16,122 nucleotides of DNA, taken from NCBI GenBank assembly GCA_030045215.1, contig JASIBJ010000135.1, positions 1-16,122 of the forward strand, in the 5' to 3' direction. The notes beneath the pieces were generated by a model. That model was not told the origin of the DNA and did not search any database. It saw nothing but the letters and a program-made list of their open reading frames with translations. Positions 5,927-14,216 of the stretch are shown here, piece by piece (positions within the stretch are counted from its first letter, which is position 1; each line of letters opens with the position of its first letter). Both the position numbers and the translations under genes were made by a program. This stretch comes from Streptosporangiaceae bacterium. Lineage in GTDB: Bacteria > Actinomycetota > Actinomycetes > Streptosporangiales > Streptosporangiaceae.

Positions 5927-7237
5927 TTAGCGCACCGCCAGGTCGGCCGGGCTGGCCGTCGCAAGCCCGGTCGGCTCGGATATCTGGCCCGCCCGAAGCT
6001 GCCTGATGTCTCGAGGGATCAGCGCCAGCAGCGAGGCGATCACGATCAGCGCGGCGGCGCCGAACTGCGCACGCGGCATCGTCGCCCAGGCAGCAACCGG
6101 CCCGGCGATCACGGCACCAAGAGGCATCGCCATGACCGAGCCAAGCGCATCGTAGGACGCCACTCTGGCGAGCTTCTCCGGCGGGATCTGCCTGGCCATC
6201 GCGACCGTCCACTGAACCATCATGATCTCGATTGCGATGCCCAGCGCGAACGACGCGCAGCAGATCAGCGGCAGCGGCCAGAACATGCCAAGCGCGATTG
6301 GCGTAACCGCGACGCTGGCCCCGATGAGGACGATGAACAGCATCGGCCGCCGCGGGGCGAACCGCAGCGAAACCAGGCCGCCGACGATCAGGCCAAGCGA
6401 GTCCGCGGCCGTGATCGCACCCCAGGCAGCCGGTCCGTGGTGCGGTCCGAAATGCAGCCTGACCACCGCAGGCCCGAGTACCGTGAAGGCGCCGTACCAG
6501 GCCATCATCACGACCGCAAACTGCGCGGTGATAGTCCAGATCCACGTGTGCGAGCGGAATTCCGACCAGCCCTCGCGCAGGTCCCGCAGCATGCTGGCGT
6601 CCTCACCGCGCCCGTGCGGGGTGACCCGCAGGCTCAGCATCAGCGGCAGCGTCCCGAGCAGGCCGGTGCCGCAGATCGCCAGCGCCCAGCCAGGCCCGAT
6701 CACCGCCACGCAGAATCCGGCCAGCACGGAGCCGCCCATCTGGCCTCCGTTCATCGCCAGCCGGCTCACTGCGCTCGCCTGCTGGATGGAGCCGGGCGGG
6801 ACGATCCGCGGCAGCAGGGCAGTCGAGGCCGGATAGAAGATCGCCATGCCGGTGCCGGTCAGGCACTCGAGCCCGATCATCTGCCAGACCGCTGGATGGC
6901 CGGCCAGCACCATGATCCCGAACGTGCCCTCGCCCGCCGCCATCATGAGGTTTCCCGCTACGATGACCCGCTGCGGCGCCATCCGGTCGGCGACGACTCC
7001 TCCGAGCAAGACAAACACGATCGACGGTGCGATCTGCGCGGCCAGGACGTAGGACAGGACCGTTGTCGAGCCATGTGTCTCGTCGAGCACGGCGAACGAC
7101 ACGCCGACGATCGAGAACGCGAACGACGCGGGCGCGATTACCCGGTCGGCAAGCAGGAGCCTGAAGTCGCGGATAGCAAGGACGGGCACCCTCTGCGTGA
7201 GAAGCCTGACGCGCCGTCCGACCGCACGCGGGAACAC
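5927..7237 (-). CDS. MFS transporter, DHA3/MFS_3-like efflux protein
   Basis: This 436-residue membrane protein has about twelve hydrophobic helices and would exchange protons for export of an unknown compound. The loop between helices 2 and 3 carries a motif A variant, GGVVADRMAPQRVIVAG (around residues 79-95). The second half begins after a basic, cytoplasmic central loop (RVTPHGRGEDASMLRDLREGWSEF). Overall it resembles the EntS/macrolide-efflux branch. The start given is GTG 7237, with only a weak GGAAG upstream; GTG 7189, just before the conserved ALAIRDFRLLL-like opening, is an alternative that would remove 16 residues. It lies upstream of the XRE regulator on the same strand with a 142-base gap that holds the regulator's own promoter, and it is divergent from the molybdenum hydroxylase operon. 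Substrate unknown. Confidence 0.88.
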   Translation of the reverse strand: MFPRAVGRRVRLLTQRVPVLAIRDFRLLLADRVIAPASFAFSIVGVSFAVLDETHGSTTVLSYVLAAQIAPSIVFVLLGGVVADRMAPQRVIVAGNLMMAAGEGTFGIMVLAGHPAVWQMIGLECLTGTGMAIFYPASTALLPRIVPPGSIQQASAVSRLAMNGGQMGGSVLAGFCVAVIGPGWALAICGTGLLGTLPLMLSLRVTPHGRGEDASMLRDLREGWSEFRSHTWIWTITAQFAVVMMAWYGAFTVLGPAVVRLHFGPHHGPAAWGAITAADSLGLIVGGLVSLRFAPRRPMLFIVLIGASVAVTPIALGMFWPLPLICCASFALGIAIEIMMVQWTVAMARQIPPEKLARVASYDALGSVMAMPLGAVIAGPVAAWATMPRAQFGAAALIVIASLLALIPRDIRQLRAGQISEPTGLATASPADLAVR

Positions 7238-7512
7238 GAGAAGGCTTCCGATCTATCCAGGGCTGGAGCGGTCCATGCTATCGGCCGAGACCGCCGGCCG
7301 AGAAGCGACTTTTTCGCTGGCAGCGGCGCCGTCGGGACCGGCTCGAGCGCGCGCGCTGCGCGGACAAACCGCCTAGGCTGGCGAGCAGATCACGGCACCC
7401 CAGATGAGCAGCCATGCCGGGCTGCTGGCACGCTCGGAGTAGCGAGCCGTCGCGGCCGGTTCGCGACGTGTGTCCGGTACTGTCCAGGCTGGGACTGGCG
7501 AGAGGGGATCAC
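7238..7512. other. divergent spacer between MFS gene and hydroxylase operon
   Basis: This 275-base spacer should contain promoters for both the MFS gene (-) and the hydroxylase operon (+). Only weak elements are visible: a TACTGT hexamer at 7478-7483 without a clear -35, an inverted repeat TCGGCC/GGCCGA (7281-7286 and 7296-7301) and a small AGCGA/TCGCT hairpin with a T-rich loop (7304-7318). The frame of the large subunit stays open back to ATG 7414, but without an SD there. No small gene could be supported. Confidence 0.4.
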
Positions 7513-9807
7513 TTGAGCATTCTGGGTACGCGGGTCCTGCGGACAGAGGACCCCAAATTCCTGACAACGGGCGGCGTCTACACCGAAGACGTGGTTGACG
7601 ACCGGCTGGCCGGGGCATGCCACGTGTTCTTCGTCCGGTCGCCGCTCGCTCACGCCAGGATCACCGGCATCGACGTGAGCGCGGCACGTGAGGCTCCCGG
7701 CGTGGTTGCCGCGTTCACCGGCGCGGACCTCGCTGACTTGCCGGTCATTCCCCCGTCGGCGGCCGGACTGATGAACACCGAGATGACGCAGCGGCTGCTG
7801 GCCACCGACAAGGTCCGCTACGTGGGCGAACCGGTGGCCGTGGTCGCGACCGAGCATGCCTACCAGGGCGAGGACGCGCTCGAACTCGTCGCCGTCGACT
7901 ACGACCCGCTGCCCGCCGTGCTCGGCTTCGACCCGGACGACAGTTCCTTGCTCTTCGAAGCGGCCGGCACCAACGTCGCGGGCTACTGGGGCGACCAGTC
8001 CTCCCTTAAGCCCGGCCTGTTCGACGGCTGCGAGGCCGTGATCACCCACACGATCGTGAACCAGCGCGTCGCGCCGGCCCCGATGGAGACCAGGGCCGCA
8101 GCGGCGGTCTGGGGCGAGGACGGCCGGCTGACGGCCTGGATACCAAACCAGGGTGCGCAGGGCACGCGCGACGACCTGATCAAGCTGCTCAGCCTGGAGC
8201 CGGGCCAGGTCCGCGTCATCACGCCGGACGTTGGCGGCGCGTTCGGGGCTAAGTTCGGCGCCGACCCCGAGCACGCGGTCGTAGCCTGGGTCGCCCGCAG
8301 GCTCGGACGCCCGGCCAGGTGGACCGAGACCAGATACGAGAACCTGATCGGAATGACCCACGGCCGGGCGCAGCAGCACACGGTCACGATGGGCGGCAGC
8401 CGGGACGGCGACATCCGTGCCTACCGGCTGGAGATCGTGCAGGACGCGGGCGCGTACCCGAAGATCGGCGCGGTCCTGCCGATGCTGACGATCTTGATGA
8501 CCACTGGGCCGTACGACATCCCGAACGCGGAGTCGATCGCCAAGGTGGTCGTCACCAACACAACGCCCATCGGCGCTTACCGCGGCGCGGGCCGCCCGGA
8601 GGCCACGGCCGCGATCGAGCGGGCCATCGACTTGTTCGCCACCGAGATTGGCGTCGATCCCGCGGACGTTCGCCGCAAGAACCTGCTGCCGAAGTTCACC
8701 GAGCCGCACAAGACCAAGTTCGGCGCGCTCTACGACACCGGTGACTACGTCGCCGGGCTGGACAAGGCACTCGAGGCGGCCGGCTACGCAGGTCTGCGCA
8801 AGGAGCAGGCCGCGCGGCGGGCCAGCGGGGACGTCCGCCAGCTCGGCATCGGCGTGTCCAGCTACGTCGAGATAACCGGCATGGGTGACGGCGAGGGCAC
8901 GCCACCTTCGGAGAACGCCACCGTCGAGGTGCACCCCGACGGCACAGCCACGATCTTGACCGGCACCTCGCCCCACGGCCAGGGGCACGCGACTGCGTGG
9001 GCGATGCTCGCCAGCGACGAGCTCGGCATCCCGGTCGAGAAGATCACTTTGAAGTGGGGCGACACCGACCTGATCCCCGAAGGCGGCGGCACCGGAGGGT
9101 CACGCAGCTTGCAGCAGGGCGGCGCGGCGGTACAGCAAGCGTCCAGGGAGCTGATCGAGATCGCCAGGGAGCGGGCCGCGGCCGACTTGGAGGCCAATCC
9201 GGCTGACCTCGTGTTCGACACCTCCAGGAGCGCCTTCGCCGTGGCGGGCGACCCCGAAGCGTCGGTGCCGCTGACCAAGCTCGCCGAGAGCGAGCGGCTG
9301 CTGGTGCGGACGGTGTTCTCCGCGCCAGGAGCGACGTTCCCGTTCGGTACTCATGTGGCGGTCGCCGAGGTCGATACCGAGACGGGCAAGGCGACTCTGC
9401 AGCGGATCATCACGGTGGACGACGCCGGCGTGGTACTCAACCCGCTGCTGGCCGAGGGCCAGCGGCACGGCGGCATCGCCCAGGGAGCCGCGCAGGCGCT
9501 GCTCGAAGAGGTCCTCTACGACGCCGACGGCAACCCGCTCACGACGAGCTTGGCCGACTACCCGTTTTTGTCGGCCACGGAGGTGCCCAGTTTCGAGCTA
9601 GCCGACATGGCCACACCCACGTCCTACAACCCGCTAGGCGTCAAGGGGATCGGCGAGGCGGGCAGCATCGGCGCTACCCCCGCCGTCCAGAACGCGATCG
9701 TGGACGCCGTATCTCACCTCGGCGTCCGGCACATCAACATGCCCGTAACCTCTCGCCGTGTGTGGGAGGCCCTGCGGGCCGCAGAGCAAGGATCGGAGCA
9801 CCAGTGA
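7513..9807 (+). CDS. molybdenum hydroxylase large subunit (CoxL form II / aldehyde oxidase type)
   Basis: This protein carries the molybdopterin cytosine dinucleotide cofactor and the substrate pocket of an oxygen-inserting hydroxylase. With TTG 7513 as start it has 764 residues, the usual length. AGGGG lies 5 bases before the TTG, and the protein then opens [20 protein letters not shown], as relatives do; ATG 7414 in frame would add 33 residues with no SD. Seen motifs are GGAFG (241-245), the active-site loop AYRGAGR (355-361) and the catalytic Glu715 in [10 protein letters not shown]. The loop is the form II type, not the AYXCSFR loop of true aerobic CO dehydrogenase, so oxidation of an aldehyde, purine or N-heterocycle is more likely than CO oxidation. 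It overlaps the next gene by GTGA. Family: sure; substrate: unknown. Confidence 0.93.
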   Translation: MSILGTRVLRTEDPKFLTTGGVYTEDVVDDRLAGACHVFFVRSPLAHARITGIDVSAAREAPGVVAAFTGADLADLPVIPPSAAGLMNTEMTQRLLATDKVRYVGEPVAVVATEHAYQGEDALELVAVDYDPLPAVLGFDPDDSSLLFEAAGTNVAGYWGDQSSLKPGLFDGCEAVITHTIVNQRVAPAPMETRAAAAVWGEDGRLTAWIPNQGAQGTRDDLIKLLSLEPGQVRVITPDVGGAFGAKFGADPEHAVVAWVARRLGRPARWTETRYENLIGMTHGRAQQHTVTMGGSRDGDIRAYRLEIVQDAGAYPKIGAVLPMLTILMTTGPYDIPNAESIAKVVVTNTTPIGAYRGAGRPEATAAIERAIDLFATEIGVDPADVRRKNLLPKFTEPHKTKFGALYDTGDYVAGLDKALEAAGYAGLRKEQAARRASGDVRQLGIGVSSYVEITGMGDGEGTPPSENATVEVHPDGTATILTGTSPHGQGHATAWAMLASDELGIPVEKITLKWGDTDLIPEGGGTGGSRSLQQGGAAVQQASRELIEIARERAAADLEANPADLVFDTSRSAFAVAGDPEASVPLTKLAESERLLVRTVFSAPGATFPFGTHVAVAEVDTETGKATLQRIITVDDAGVVLNPLLAEGQRHGGIAQGAAQALLEEVLYDADGNPLTTSLADYPFLSATEVPSFELADMATPTSYNPLGVKGIGEAGSIGATPAVQNAIVDAVSHLGVRHINMPVTSRRVWEALRAAEQGSEHQ

Positions 9808-10298
9808 CCCGCATAGAGCTCACCGTCAACGGCGAGAAGCGGTCCGACGAGGTCGAGCCGCGCCTGCTGCTCGTGCACTACCTGCGCGAGATCTGCGGCC
9901 TGCGTGCGGCCAACGTCGGCTGCGACACAACCTCGTGCGGGGCCTGCACCGTCCTGCTCGACGGCCGGTCGGTGAAGTCCTGTACGGTTCTGGCGGTGCA
10001 GGCGGCGGGCCAGGAGGTCCTTACCGCCGAGGGGTTGTCGGCGGGCGGAGAACTGCACCCCGTGCAGGCCGCGTTCCGCCAGAATCACGGACTGCAATGC
10101 GGCTTCTGTACGCCGGGGATGGTCATGGCCACCGTGGGCCTGCTGGCAGAGAACCCGCACCCGACCGAGGCAGAGGCGCGCGCTGGCCTGGAGGGCAACT
10201 TGTGCCGCTGCACCGGCTACCACAACATCATCCGCGCGGTGCTGGCCGCGGCCGACGCGCAGGCAGTGCCGGCCCCGAGCACGGGAGTGAGCGCATGA
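9804..10298 (+). CDS. molybdenum hydroxylase small subunit, two [2Fe-2S] clusters
   Basis: This 164-residue subunit passes electrons from the molybdenum centre to FAD. The plant-type ferredoxin domain has Cys40, Cys45, Cys48 and Cys60 (C-x4-C-x2-C-x11-C). The helical second domain has Cys99, Cys102, Cys134 and Cys136 (CGFC and CRC motifs). All eight ligands are present. GTG 9804 is chosen because GGAG sits 5 bases upstream, the start overlaps the previous stop as GTGA, and the protein then begins [11 protein letters not shown] as relatives do; an in-frame start at 9762 would add a meaningless 14 residues. It is translationally coupled to both neighbours (ATGA overlap at its 3' end). Confidence 0.95.
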   Translation: MTRIELTVNGEKRSDEVEPRLLLVHYLREICGLRAANVGCDTTSCGACTVLLDGRSVKSCTVLAVQAAGQEVLTAEGLSAGGELHPVQAAFRQNHGLQCGFCTPGMVMATVGLLAENPHPTEAEARAGLEGNLCRCTGYHNIIRAVLAAADAQAVPAPSTGVSA

Positions 10299-11107
10299 TC
10301 CCTGGTCAGTTCGAGTACATCGCGGCCGAGTCGCCGGCGCATGCGCTGGAATTGCTGGCCGAATACGGCGACGACGCCAAGCTGCTGGCCGGCGGCCACT
10401 CGCTGCTGCCGATGATGAAACTCCGGCTGGCCGTACCCGAGGTGCTGATCGACATCGGCCGGCTGAACGATCTGGCGGGCGTCCGGGCGGACAACAGCGA
10501 ACTCGTGATCGGCGCGACCACGCGGCACGCCGACCTGGCCGCCTCGGAGCTGGTGCGGGCCGAGGCGCCGCTGCTCGCCTACGCTGCTGCCCAGGTCGGC
10601 GACCCGCAGATCCGCCACCGCGGCACGATCGGCGGTTCGCTGTCACACGCCGACCCGGCCGCTGACCTGCCGATGGCGCTGGTCGCGCTCGGCGGCTCGG
10701 TCGAAATCCAGGGCCCTGGCGGTTCGCGGGTGGTCACGGCTGACGACTTCTTCCAGGGCTTCTTCGAGACCGCGCTCAGGCCGGACGAGCTGCTGACCGC
10801 GGTGCGGGTCCCGCGCCGGCCGGGCGTCCCGTGGGGCTACCAGAAGTTCGTCCGCCGGTCCAACGACTGGGCCATTGTCGGCGTCGCGGCGGTCGACGGC
10901 CGGATCGCCCTCGCGAACATGGGCGCCACGCCCTTGCGGGCGACCGCAGCCGAGCGGGCACTGGCGGACGGCGCGAGTCCGGCCGCCGCCGCCGAGCACG
11001 CGGCCGACGGCACCTCGCCTGGCGAGGACATGCACGCGGACCGCGAGTATCGCAAGCATCTCGCCAGGGTGCTGACCCGGCGCGCGCTTGAGCATCAAAC
11101 CGGATAG
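10295..11107 (+). CDS. molybdenum hydroxylase FAD-binding medium subunit
   Basis: This 270-residue subunit binds FAD and passes electrons from the iron-sulfur clusters to the final acceptor. The first FAD motif AGGHS is at 32-36 and the second [14 protein letters not shown] at 111-124; both are intact. The C-terminal CO-dehydrogenase flavoprotein domain (about 170-265) follows. ATG 10295 overlaps the previous stop as ATGA and has GGGAG 7 bases upstream. Together with the two preceding genes it completes the three-part enzyme in the order large-small-medium; in the classic cox operon the order is medium-small-large. No maturation genes (CoxD/E, XdhC, MCD synthesis) lie in the window, so they must be elsewhere. 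Confidence 0.95.
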   Translation: MIPGQFEYIAAESPAHALELLAEYGDDAKLLAGGHSLLPMMKLRLAVPEVLIDIGRLNDLAGVRADNSELVIGATTRHADLAASELVRAEAPLLAYAAAQVGDPQIRHRGTIGGSLSHADPAADLPMALVALGGSVEIQGPGGSRVVTADDFFQGFFETALRPDELLTAVRVPRRPGVPWGYQKFVRRSNDWAIVGVAAVDGRIALANMGATPLRATAAERALADGASPAAAAEHAADGTSPGEDMHADREYRKHLARVLTRRALEHQTG

Positions 11108-11152
11108 CGCAGACAGTCGATCCAGGCCGGATCTATCGCTGTATATGCCAAC

Positions 11153-11176
11153 GGAACGGACTTGAGTCTTTCGGTC
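11153..11176 (+). promoter_or_regulatory. possible ECF-sigma promoter
   Basis: GGAAC (11153-11157) and GTC (11174-11176) are 16 bases apart, in line with extracytoplasmic-function sigma promoters of the SigE type. The predicted start near 11183 would give the repeat-protein gene a leader of about 35 bases and its own stress-type control, separate from the hydroxylase operon that ends at 11107. The motif is short and may be chance. Confidence 0.3.
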
Positions 11177-11216
11177 ATACTCGGATTAAGGCGGTCTTCG
11201 CGGGTACGTCCAAGAC

Positions 11217-12314
11217 ATGGCGTCAGCGAGTGCGGATGGCCAGCGGCCCGGCCCTGAGAACGGTCAGGAGCCCGAGGTCACCCTGGAGCAGCTCCCCGAG
11301 CAGGTTGCCGAGCTGGCCGGGGAGCTCAGCGAGGCCGAGACCAGGCCACTGCGCCAGCGACTCGCCCGCCAGATCCCGAAGCTAGCCAGCCGGAGCGGCC
11401 AGGCGACCCGCCGCAGTCTGCAGTCAGGTCTGCAGTCAGGGCGCGACGTTGCCTGGCAAGGCCTGCAATCCGGACGCGACGCGGCGGCCCGGCGGATCCG
11501 CCCTGGCCGGGATGCGGCGGTCCGCGGTGTCAGGTCAGGGCGCGACACGACCGCCCACGTCGTGCAGTCGGGCCGCAGCGCGGCCGCCCGCGGCACGCAG
11601 AGTGGCAGCGAGGCCGCGCGCCGAGGCGGGCGAGCCGCACTCAAGGGCGGCGGGGCAGCGCGCAGAGGCGGCGATACGGCCTGGCGCGGAGTCCAGACTG
11701 GCGGCACGGCCACGTGGCACGGGCTGCGCGTAGGCGGCCAGTGGCTGGCCGCTCAGGCGATGGAGATGGCGCCCAAGGTCCCGATCCGCGGCATTAACAC
11801 GCTGCGAGATCAGTACCCGGGACTGGGCACCGAGGAGCTTGCCGACCGGCTCATCAGGAGCGCGGCCCGGGCGTCCGCCGGCGTTGGCGCCGCAGTTGGC
11901 ATGACGGCCGCCACGCCGTTCGTCCCCACCCTGCCGGTCGAGCTGGCCGTCGAGACCCTAGCCCTGGTCGGAGTCGAGCTGAAGCTCGTCGCCGAACTGC
12001 ACGAGGTCTACGGGATGCCAGCGCCGGGGTCGAGGACCGAACGCATGCTGGCTTACCTCGGTGCCTGGGCGACCCGCCGCGGCATCCGCATCACCGGCGA
12101 AGGCGTCGCGCTCGCGGTGGGCTCACCGCTCCGCCGCAAGCTGGAGCGCCGGCTGGTCGCGAAGGCAGGCCAGAGCACCCTGTCGCTCGCCCCGTTGCTG
12201 GCGGGAGCAGTGGCCGGCTCGATGGTCGACCATCACGAGACCCGTAAGCTCGGCCTGCAGGTGCGCGACGATCTGCGCAAGCGGGCAGCCGACGCGCCTG
12301 CGATTACGGGCTAG
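11217..12314 (+). CDS. unrecognised protein with tandem 11-residue repeats
   Basis: I do not recognise this 365-residue protein. It has three parts. Residues 1-60 are polar and partly acidic, then basic. Residues 72-180 are about ten tandem 11-residue units of the pattern (L/V)QSGRDAAxRG; these are rich in Arg, Gly, Ala and Gln and could form a long amphipathic helix. Residues about 190-345 form a helical domain with two hydrophobic stretches (around 222-256 and 319-334) and the motif LVAELHEVYGMPAPGSRTERMLAYLGAW. This part resembles a conserved actinobacterial domain that may touch the membrane, perhaps EcsC-like; that is uncertain. No signal peptide is present. The ATG has no good SD. It follows the hydroxylase operon by 109 bases and is convergent with the DUF885 gene, with two hairpins between. 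Confidence 0.8.
   Translation: MASASADGQRPGPENGQEPEVTLEQLPEQVAELAGELSEAETRPLRQRLARQIPKLASRSGQATRRSLQSGLQSGRDVAWQGLQSGRDAAARRIRPGRDAAVRGVRSGRDTTAHVVQSGRSAAARGTQSGSEAARRGGRAALKGGGAARRGGDTAWRGVQTGGTATWHGLRVGGQWLAAQAMEMAPKVPIRGINTLRDQYPGLGTEELADRLIRSAARASAGVGAAVGMTAATPFVPTLPVELAVETLALVGVELKLVAELHEVYGMPAPGSRTERMLAYLGAWATRRGIRITGEGVALAVGSPLRRKLERRLVAKAGQSTLSLAPLLAGAVAGSMVDHHETRKLGLQVRDDLRKRAADAPAITG
11430..11756 (+). repeat. coding tandem repeat, 33-bp (11-residue) units
   Basis: Codons 72-180 of the preceding gene consist of units such as LQSGRDVAWQG, LQSGRDAAARR, IRPGRDAAVRG, VRSGRDTTAHV, VQSGRSAAARG and TQSGSEAARRG, fading and then returning as VQTGGTATWHG and LRVGGQWLAAQ. One unit (149-158) is a residue short. 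The DNA copies have diverged, so the repeat is old, except for a perfect 12-base doubling TCTGCAGTCAGG at its left edge (11417-11440). Confidence 0.85.
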
Positions 12315-12338
12315 CCGGGAACCCTGCGCTGTGTCGGC

Positions 12339-12358
12339 TCGGGGGGACGACCCCCCGA
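12339..12358. terminator. GC hairpin 1 between convergent genes
   Basis: TCGGGGGG (12339-12346) pairs with CCCCCCGA (12351-12358) around the loop ACGA. It lies 25 bases after the repeat-protein stop codon. No T-run follows, as is common for actinobacterial terminators. Its core recurs 40 bases later in hairpin 2. Confidence 0.65.
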
Positions 12359-12370
12359 ACCGCCCGCACT

Positions 12371-12406
12371 GTGCTGCCTCGGGGGGACGCCCCCCCGAGG
12401 CAGCAC
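12371..12406. terminator. GC hairpin 2, 16-bp perfect stem
   Basis: GTGCTGCCTCGGGGGG (12371-12386) pairs perfectly with 12391-12406 around the loop ACGC. The structure is symmetrical and lies 22 bases from the DUF885 stop, so it could end transcripts from both sides. Outer arms GTCGGCT (12333-12339) and AGCCGAC (12412-12418) enclose both hairpins and could form a larger cruciform. Confidence 0.75.
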
Positions 12407-12428
12407 CGCGCAGCCGACCGTCATCACC

Positions 12429-14162
12429 TCACAGGCCGGCGAGTTCGTCGGCGAGGTCATCCAGGCCCAGGGCACCCAGCGACAGGGCCGACATGTGCCA
12501 GGACTTCGGGTCGAAGTCGCTGCCGCGAGCCTTGCGGGCGGCCTCCCGGCCGGCCAGCCAGGCCCGCTCGCCGAGCTTGTAGCTGATTGCTTGGCCGGGC
12601 ATGCCCAGGTAGCGGATGACCTCGCTCGTCATGAACTCCCGGCCCCGCCCGCTGTAGGTGGAGCAGAATTCGATGCCCCGCTCGGGCGTCCAGGTCTCGC
12701 CCGCGAACATGGGTGAGTCGGACGCCGCCGGGAGCTGCAGGTGCATGCCGATATCGACGATCACCCGGATCGCGCGCAACAGCTGGGCATCCAGGTAACC
12801 CATCCGTGCACCCGGCGCCTCAAGGTAGCCAAGCTCGTCCATCAGCCGCTCGGCGTACAGCGCCCACCCTTCCGAACACGCGGATACCCCGCCGACCGAG
12901 GTCTGGTACATCGACAGCTGATCAGACAAGTAGCGCCACTGCGCGAGTTGCAAGTGGTGACCGGGGACCCCCTCGTGATACCAGGTGCTGTACAGCCCCC
13001 AGAGCGGGAAGCTGGTGCGCCCGAGCGTCGGCAGCCAGGTCCGGCCAGGCCGGGTGAAGTCCTTGGACGGCCCGGTGTAGTACGGCGCCGCGGCGCTGCC
13101 CGGCGGCGCGATCCTGGCCTCGACGACCTTGACCGGATCGGCCAGGTCGAAGTGCGTCCCGTCGAGATCGGCGATCGCCTCGTCCATGAGGCCCTGGAGC
13201 CGGAGCCGGATCTCCTCGACGCCCTCGACGACCTCACTGTGCCCGTCCAGGTAGCGCATTGCCTCCATCGCGTCGGCGCCCGGCAGTATCTTCGCAGCCT
13301 CGGCGTTCATCTGGGCGAGGATGTCCCTGAACTGAGCCCAGCCCCATTCATAGGCCTCCGTCAGGTCGAGGTTGGCGCCGTTCCACCGGCGGGCGCCCAG
13401 GTGATAGCGCTCTTGGCCGACGCCGTCCGGAGTGCCCGCGGCGCCGGGCAAGTACTCGGAAAGCAGCCACTCTCGCAATTCGGCCACCGAAGCGTCCGCG
13501 GCCGCGCAAGCCCGGTCGAGATCGGCGCGCACGGCGGACGAGCCGCCGCCGCCGGCGAACCCCGCGAACCAGCCCTTCCCATTCCCGCTCGCACTCCAGT
13601 CGGCTAGCTGACTGGCCACGTTCTCGGCCTGCCGCGGCGCCGCGTACAGACCGCGCCGGGCACCCTCAGCCAGCGACGCCCGGTGGCCCGCGAGAGCCGC
13701 AGGCACAGCGCCGATCCTGCGGGCGATGACGGCCCAGTCCTCGGCAGTCGCCACGGGCATCTGCAGGAAGGTGCTGCGGACCCGCTGCGGGGGGCCGAAG
13801 ATGATCGACATCGCGCGCAGCGGCTCGCCGCTCTGGCTGTAGGCCTGGAGCGTCTCGAGCCGCTCGCGCAGGAGCCGGGCGCACCGGCGCTCATCACCAC
13901 TGGCGAACCCGCCAGCCGCCGCGGCCTGCTGCTCCGCCTCGGCCAGCTTGGCCAAGGTGGCGTCCCTGAGGTCGTCATCGGCCTTCAGGCCGACCGGGGA
14001 CAGGTCGGGCAGGCGATCCTGGCCGAAGGGCAGGCCAATGCTGGTGGCGAGGGTCGGATCCAGCTTGGCAAGATCGTTTACGTAGGCGTCGGCCAGGTCC
14101 CGGATGGGCCTGGCGGAAGCCGTCGGCTGGGAGGTTTGCGTTATGTCGGCCATACGGAGCAT
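12429..14162 (-). CDS. DUF885-family zinc peptidase-like protein
   Basis: This 577-residue protein belongs to the DUF885 family, whose members resemble M3/gluzincin-type metallopeptidases. The motif HEGVPGHH (396-403) supplies two probable zinc-ligand histidines and the catalytic Glu397. The downstream EGWALYAE motif (Glu431) fits the third ligand. Both are intact, and the length is typical. There is no signal peptide, so it is probably cytoplasmic; the natural substrate of the family is largely unknown. ATG 14162 has AGGG 4 bases upstream; a second ATG at 14153 would remove three residues. It follows the AfsR-like gene on the same strand by 54 bases and converges on the repeat-protein gene. 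It is a second peptidase-like gene in the window; unlike the S9 protein it keeps its active-site residues. Confidence 0.92.
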   Translation of the reverse strand: MLRMADITQTSQPTASARPIRDLADAYVNDLAKLDPTLATSIGLPFGQDRLPDLSPVGLKADDDLRDATLAKLAEAEQQAAAAGGFASGDERRCARLLRERLETLQAYSQSGEPLRAMSIIFGPPQRVRSTFLQMPVATAEDWAVIARRIGAVPAALAGHRASLAEGARRGLYAAPRQAENVASQLADWSASGNGKGWFAGFAGGGGSSAVRADLDRACAAADASVAELREWLLSEYLPGAAGTPDGVGQERYHLGARRWNGANLDLTEAYEWGWAQFRDILAQMNAEAAKILPGADAMEAMRYLDGHSEVVEGVEEIRLRLQGLMDEAIADLDGTHFDLADPVKVVEARIAPPGSAAAPYYTGPSKDFTRPGRTWLPTLGRTSFPLWGLYSTWYHEGVPGHHLQLAQWRYLSDQLSMYQTSVGGVSACSEGWALYAERLMDELGYLEAPGARMGYLDAQLLRAIRVIVDIGMHLQLPAASDSPMFAGETWTPERGIEFCSTYSGRGREFMTSEVIRYLGMPGQAISYKLGERAWLAGREAARKARGSDFDPKSWHMSALSLGALGLDDLADELAGL

Positions 14163-14174
14163 TCTGCCCTGTTT

Positions 14175-14192
14175 GCCGCAGCGAGCTGCGGC
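14175..14192 (-). terminator. small hairpin between the AfsR-like and DUF885 genes
   Basis: GCCGCAG (14175-14181) pairs with CTGCGGC (14186-14192) around the loop CGAG. It lies in the 54-base gap between the two minus-strand genes. There is no T-run on the minus strand, so it may be a weak terminator, an mRNA-stability element, or nothing. The DUF885 ribosome site follows directly. Confidence 0.3.
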
Positions 14193-14216
14193 CGCACCCG
14201 CCTTTGGCCGGAGGAG

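Noticed and set aside
7281..7318. Possible terminator with TTTTT between MFS and hydroxylase genes
   Set aside because: The T-run lies in the loop of a 5-bp hairpin rather than after a stem, and no gene ends into this spacer.
7390..8988. Long minus-strand open frame (532 codons) opposite the hydroxylase large subunit
   Set aside because: It lies antisense to a gene with intact conserved motifs, has no recognisable domain, and such frames are a by-product of high-GC codon bias.
7513..9807. Reading the hydroxylase as a true aerobic CO dehydrogenase
   Set aside because: The AYXCSFR loop with the Cu-binding cysteine is absent; AYRGAGR is present instead.
9758..11107. Start of the FAD subunit at 9758 (449 residues)
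   Set aside because: The extra 179 residues are the small-subunit DNA in the wrong frame; ATG 10295 has an SD and an ATGA overlap and begins exactly where the family does.
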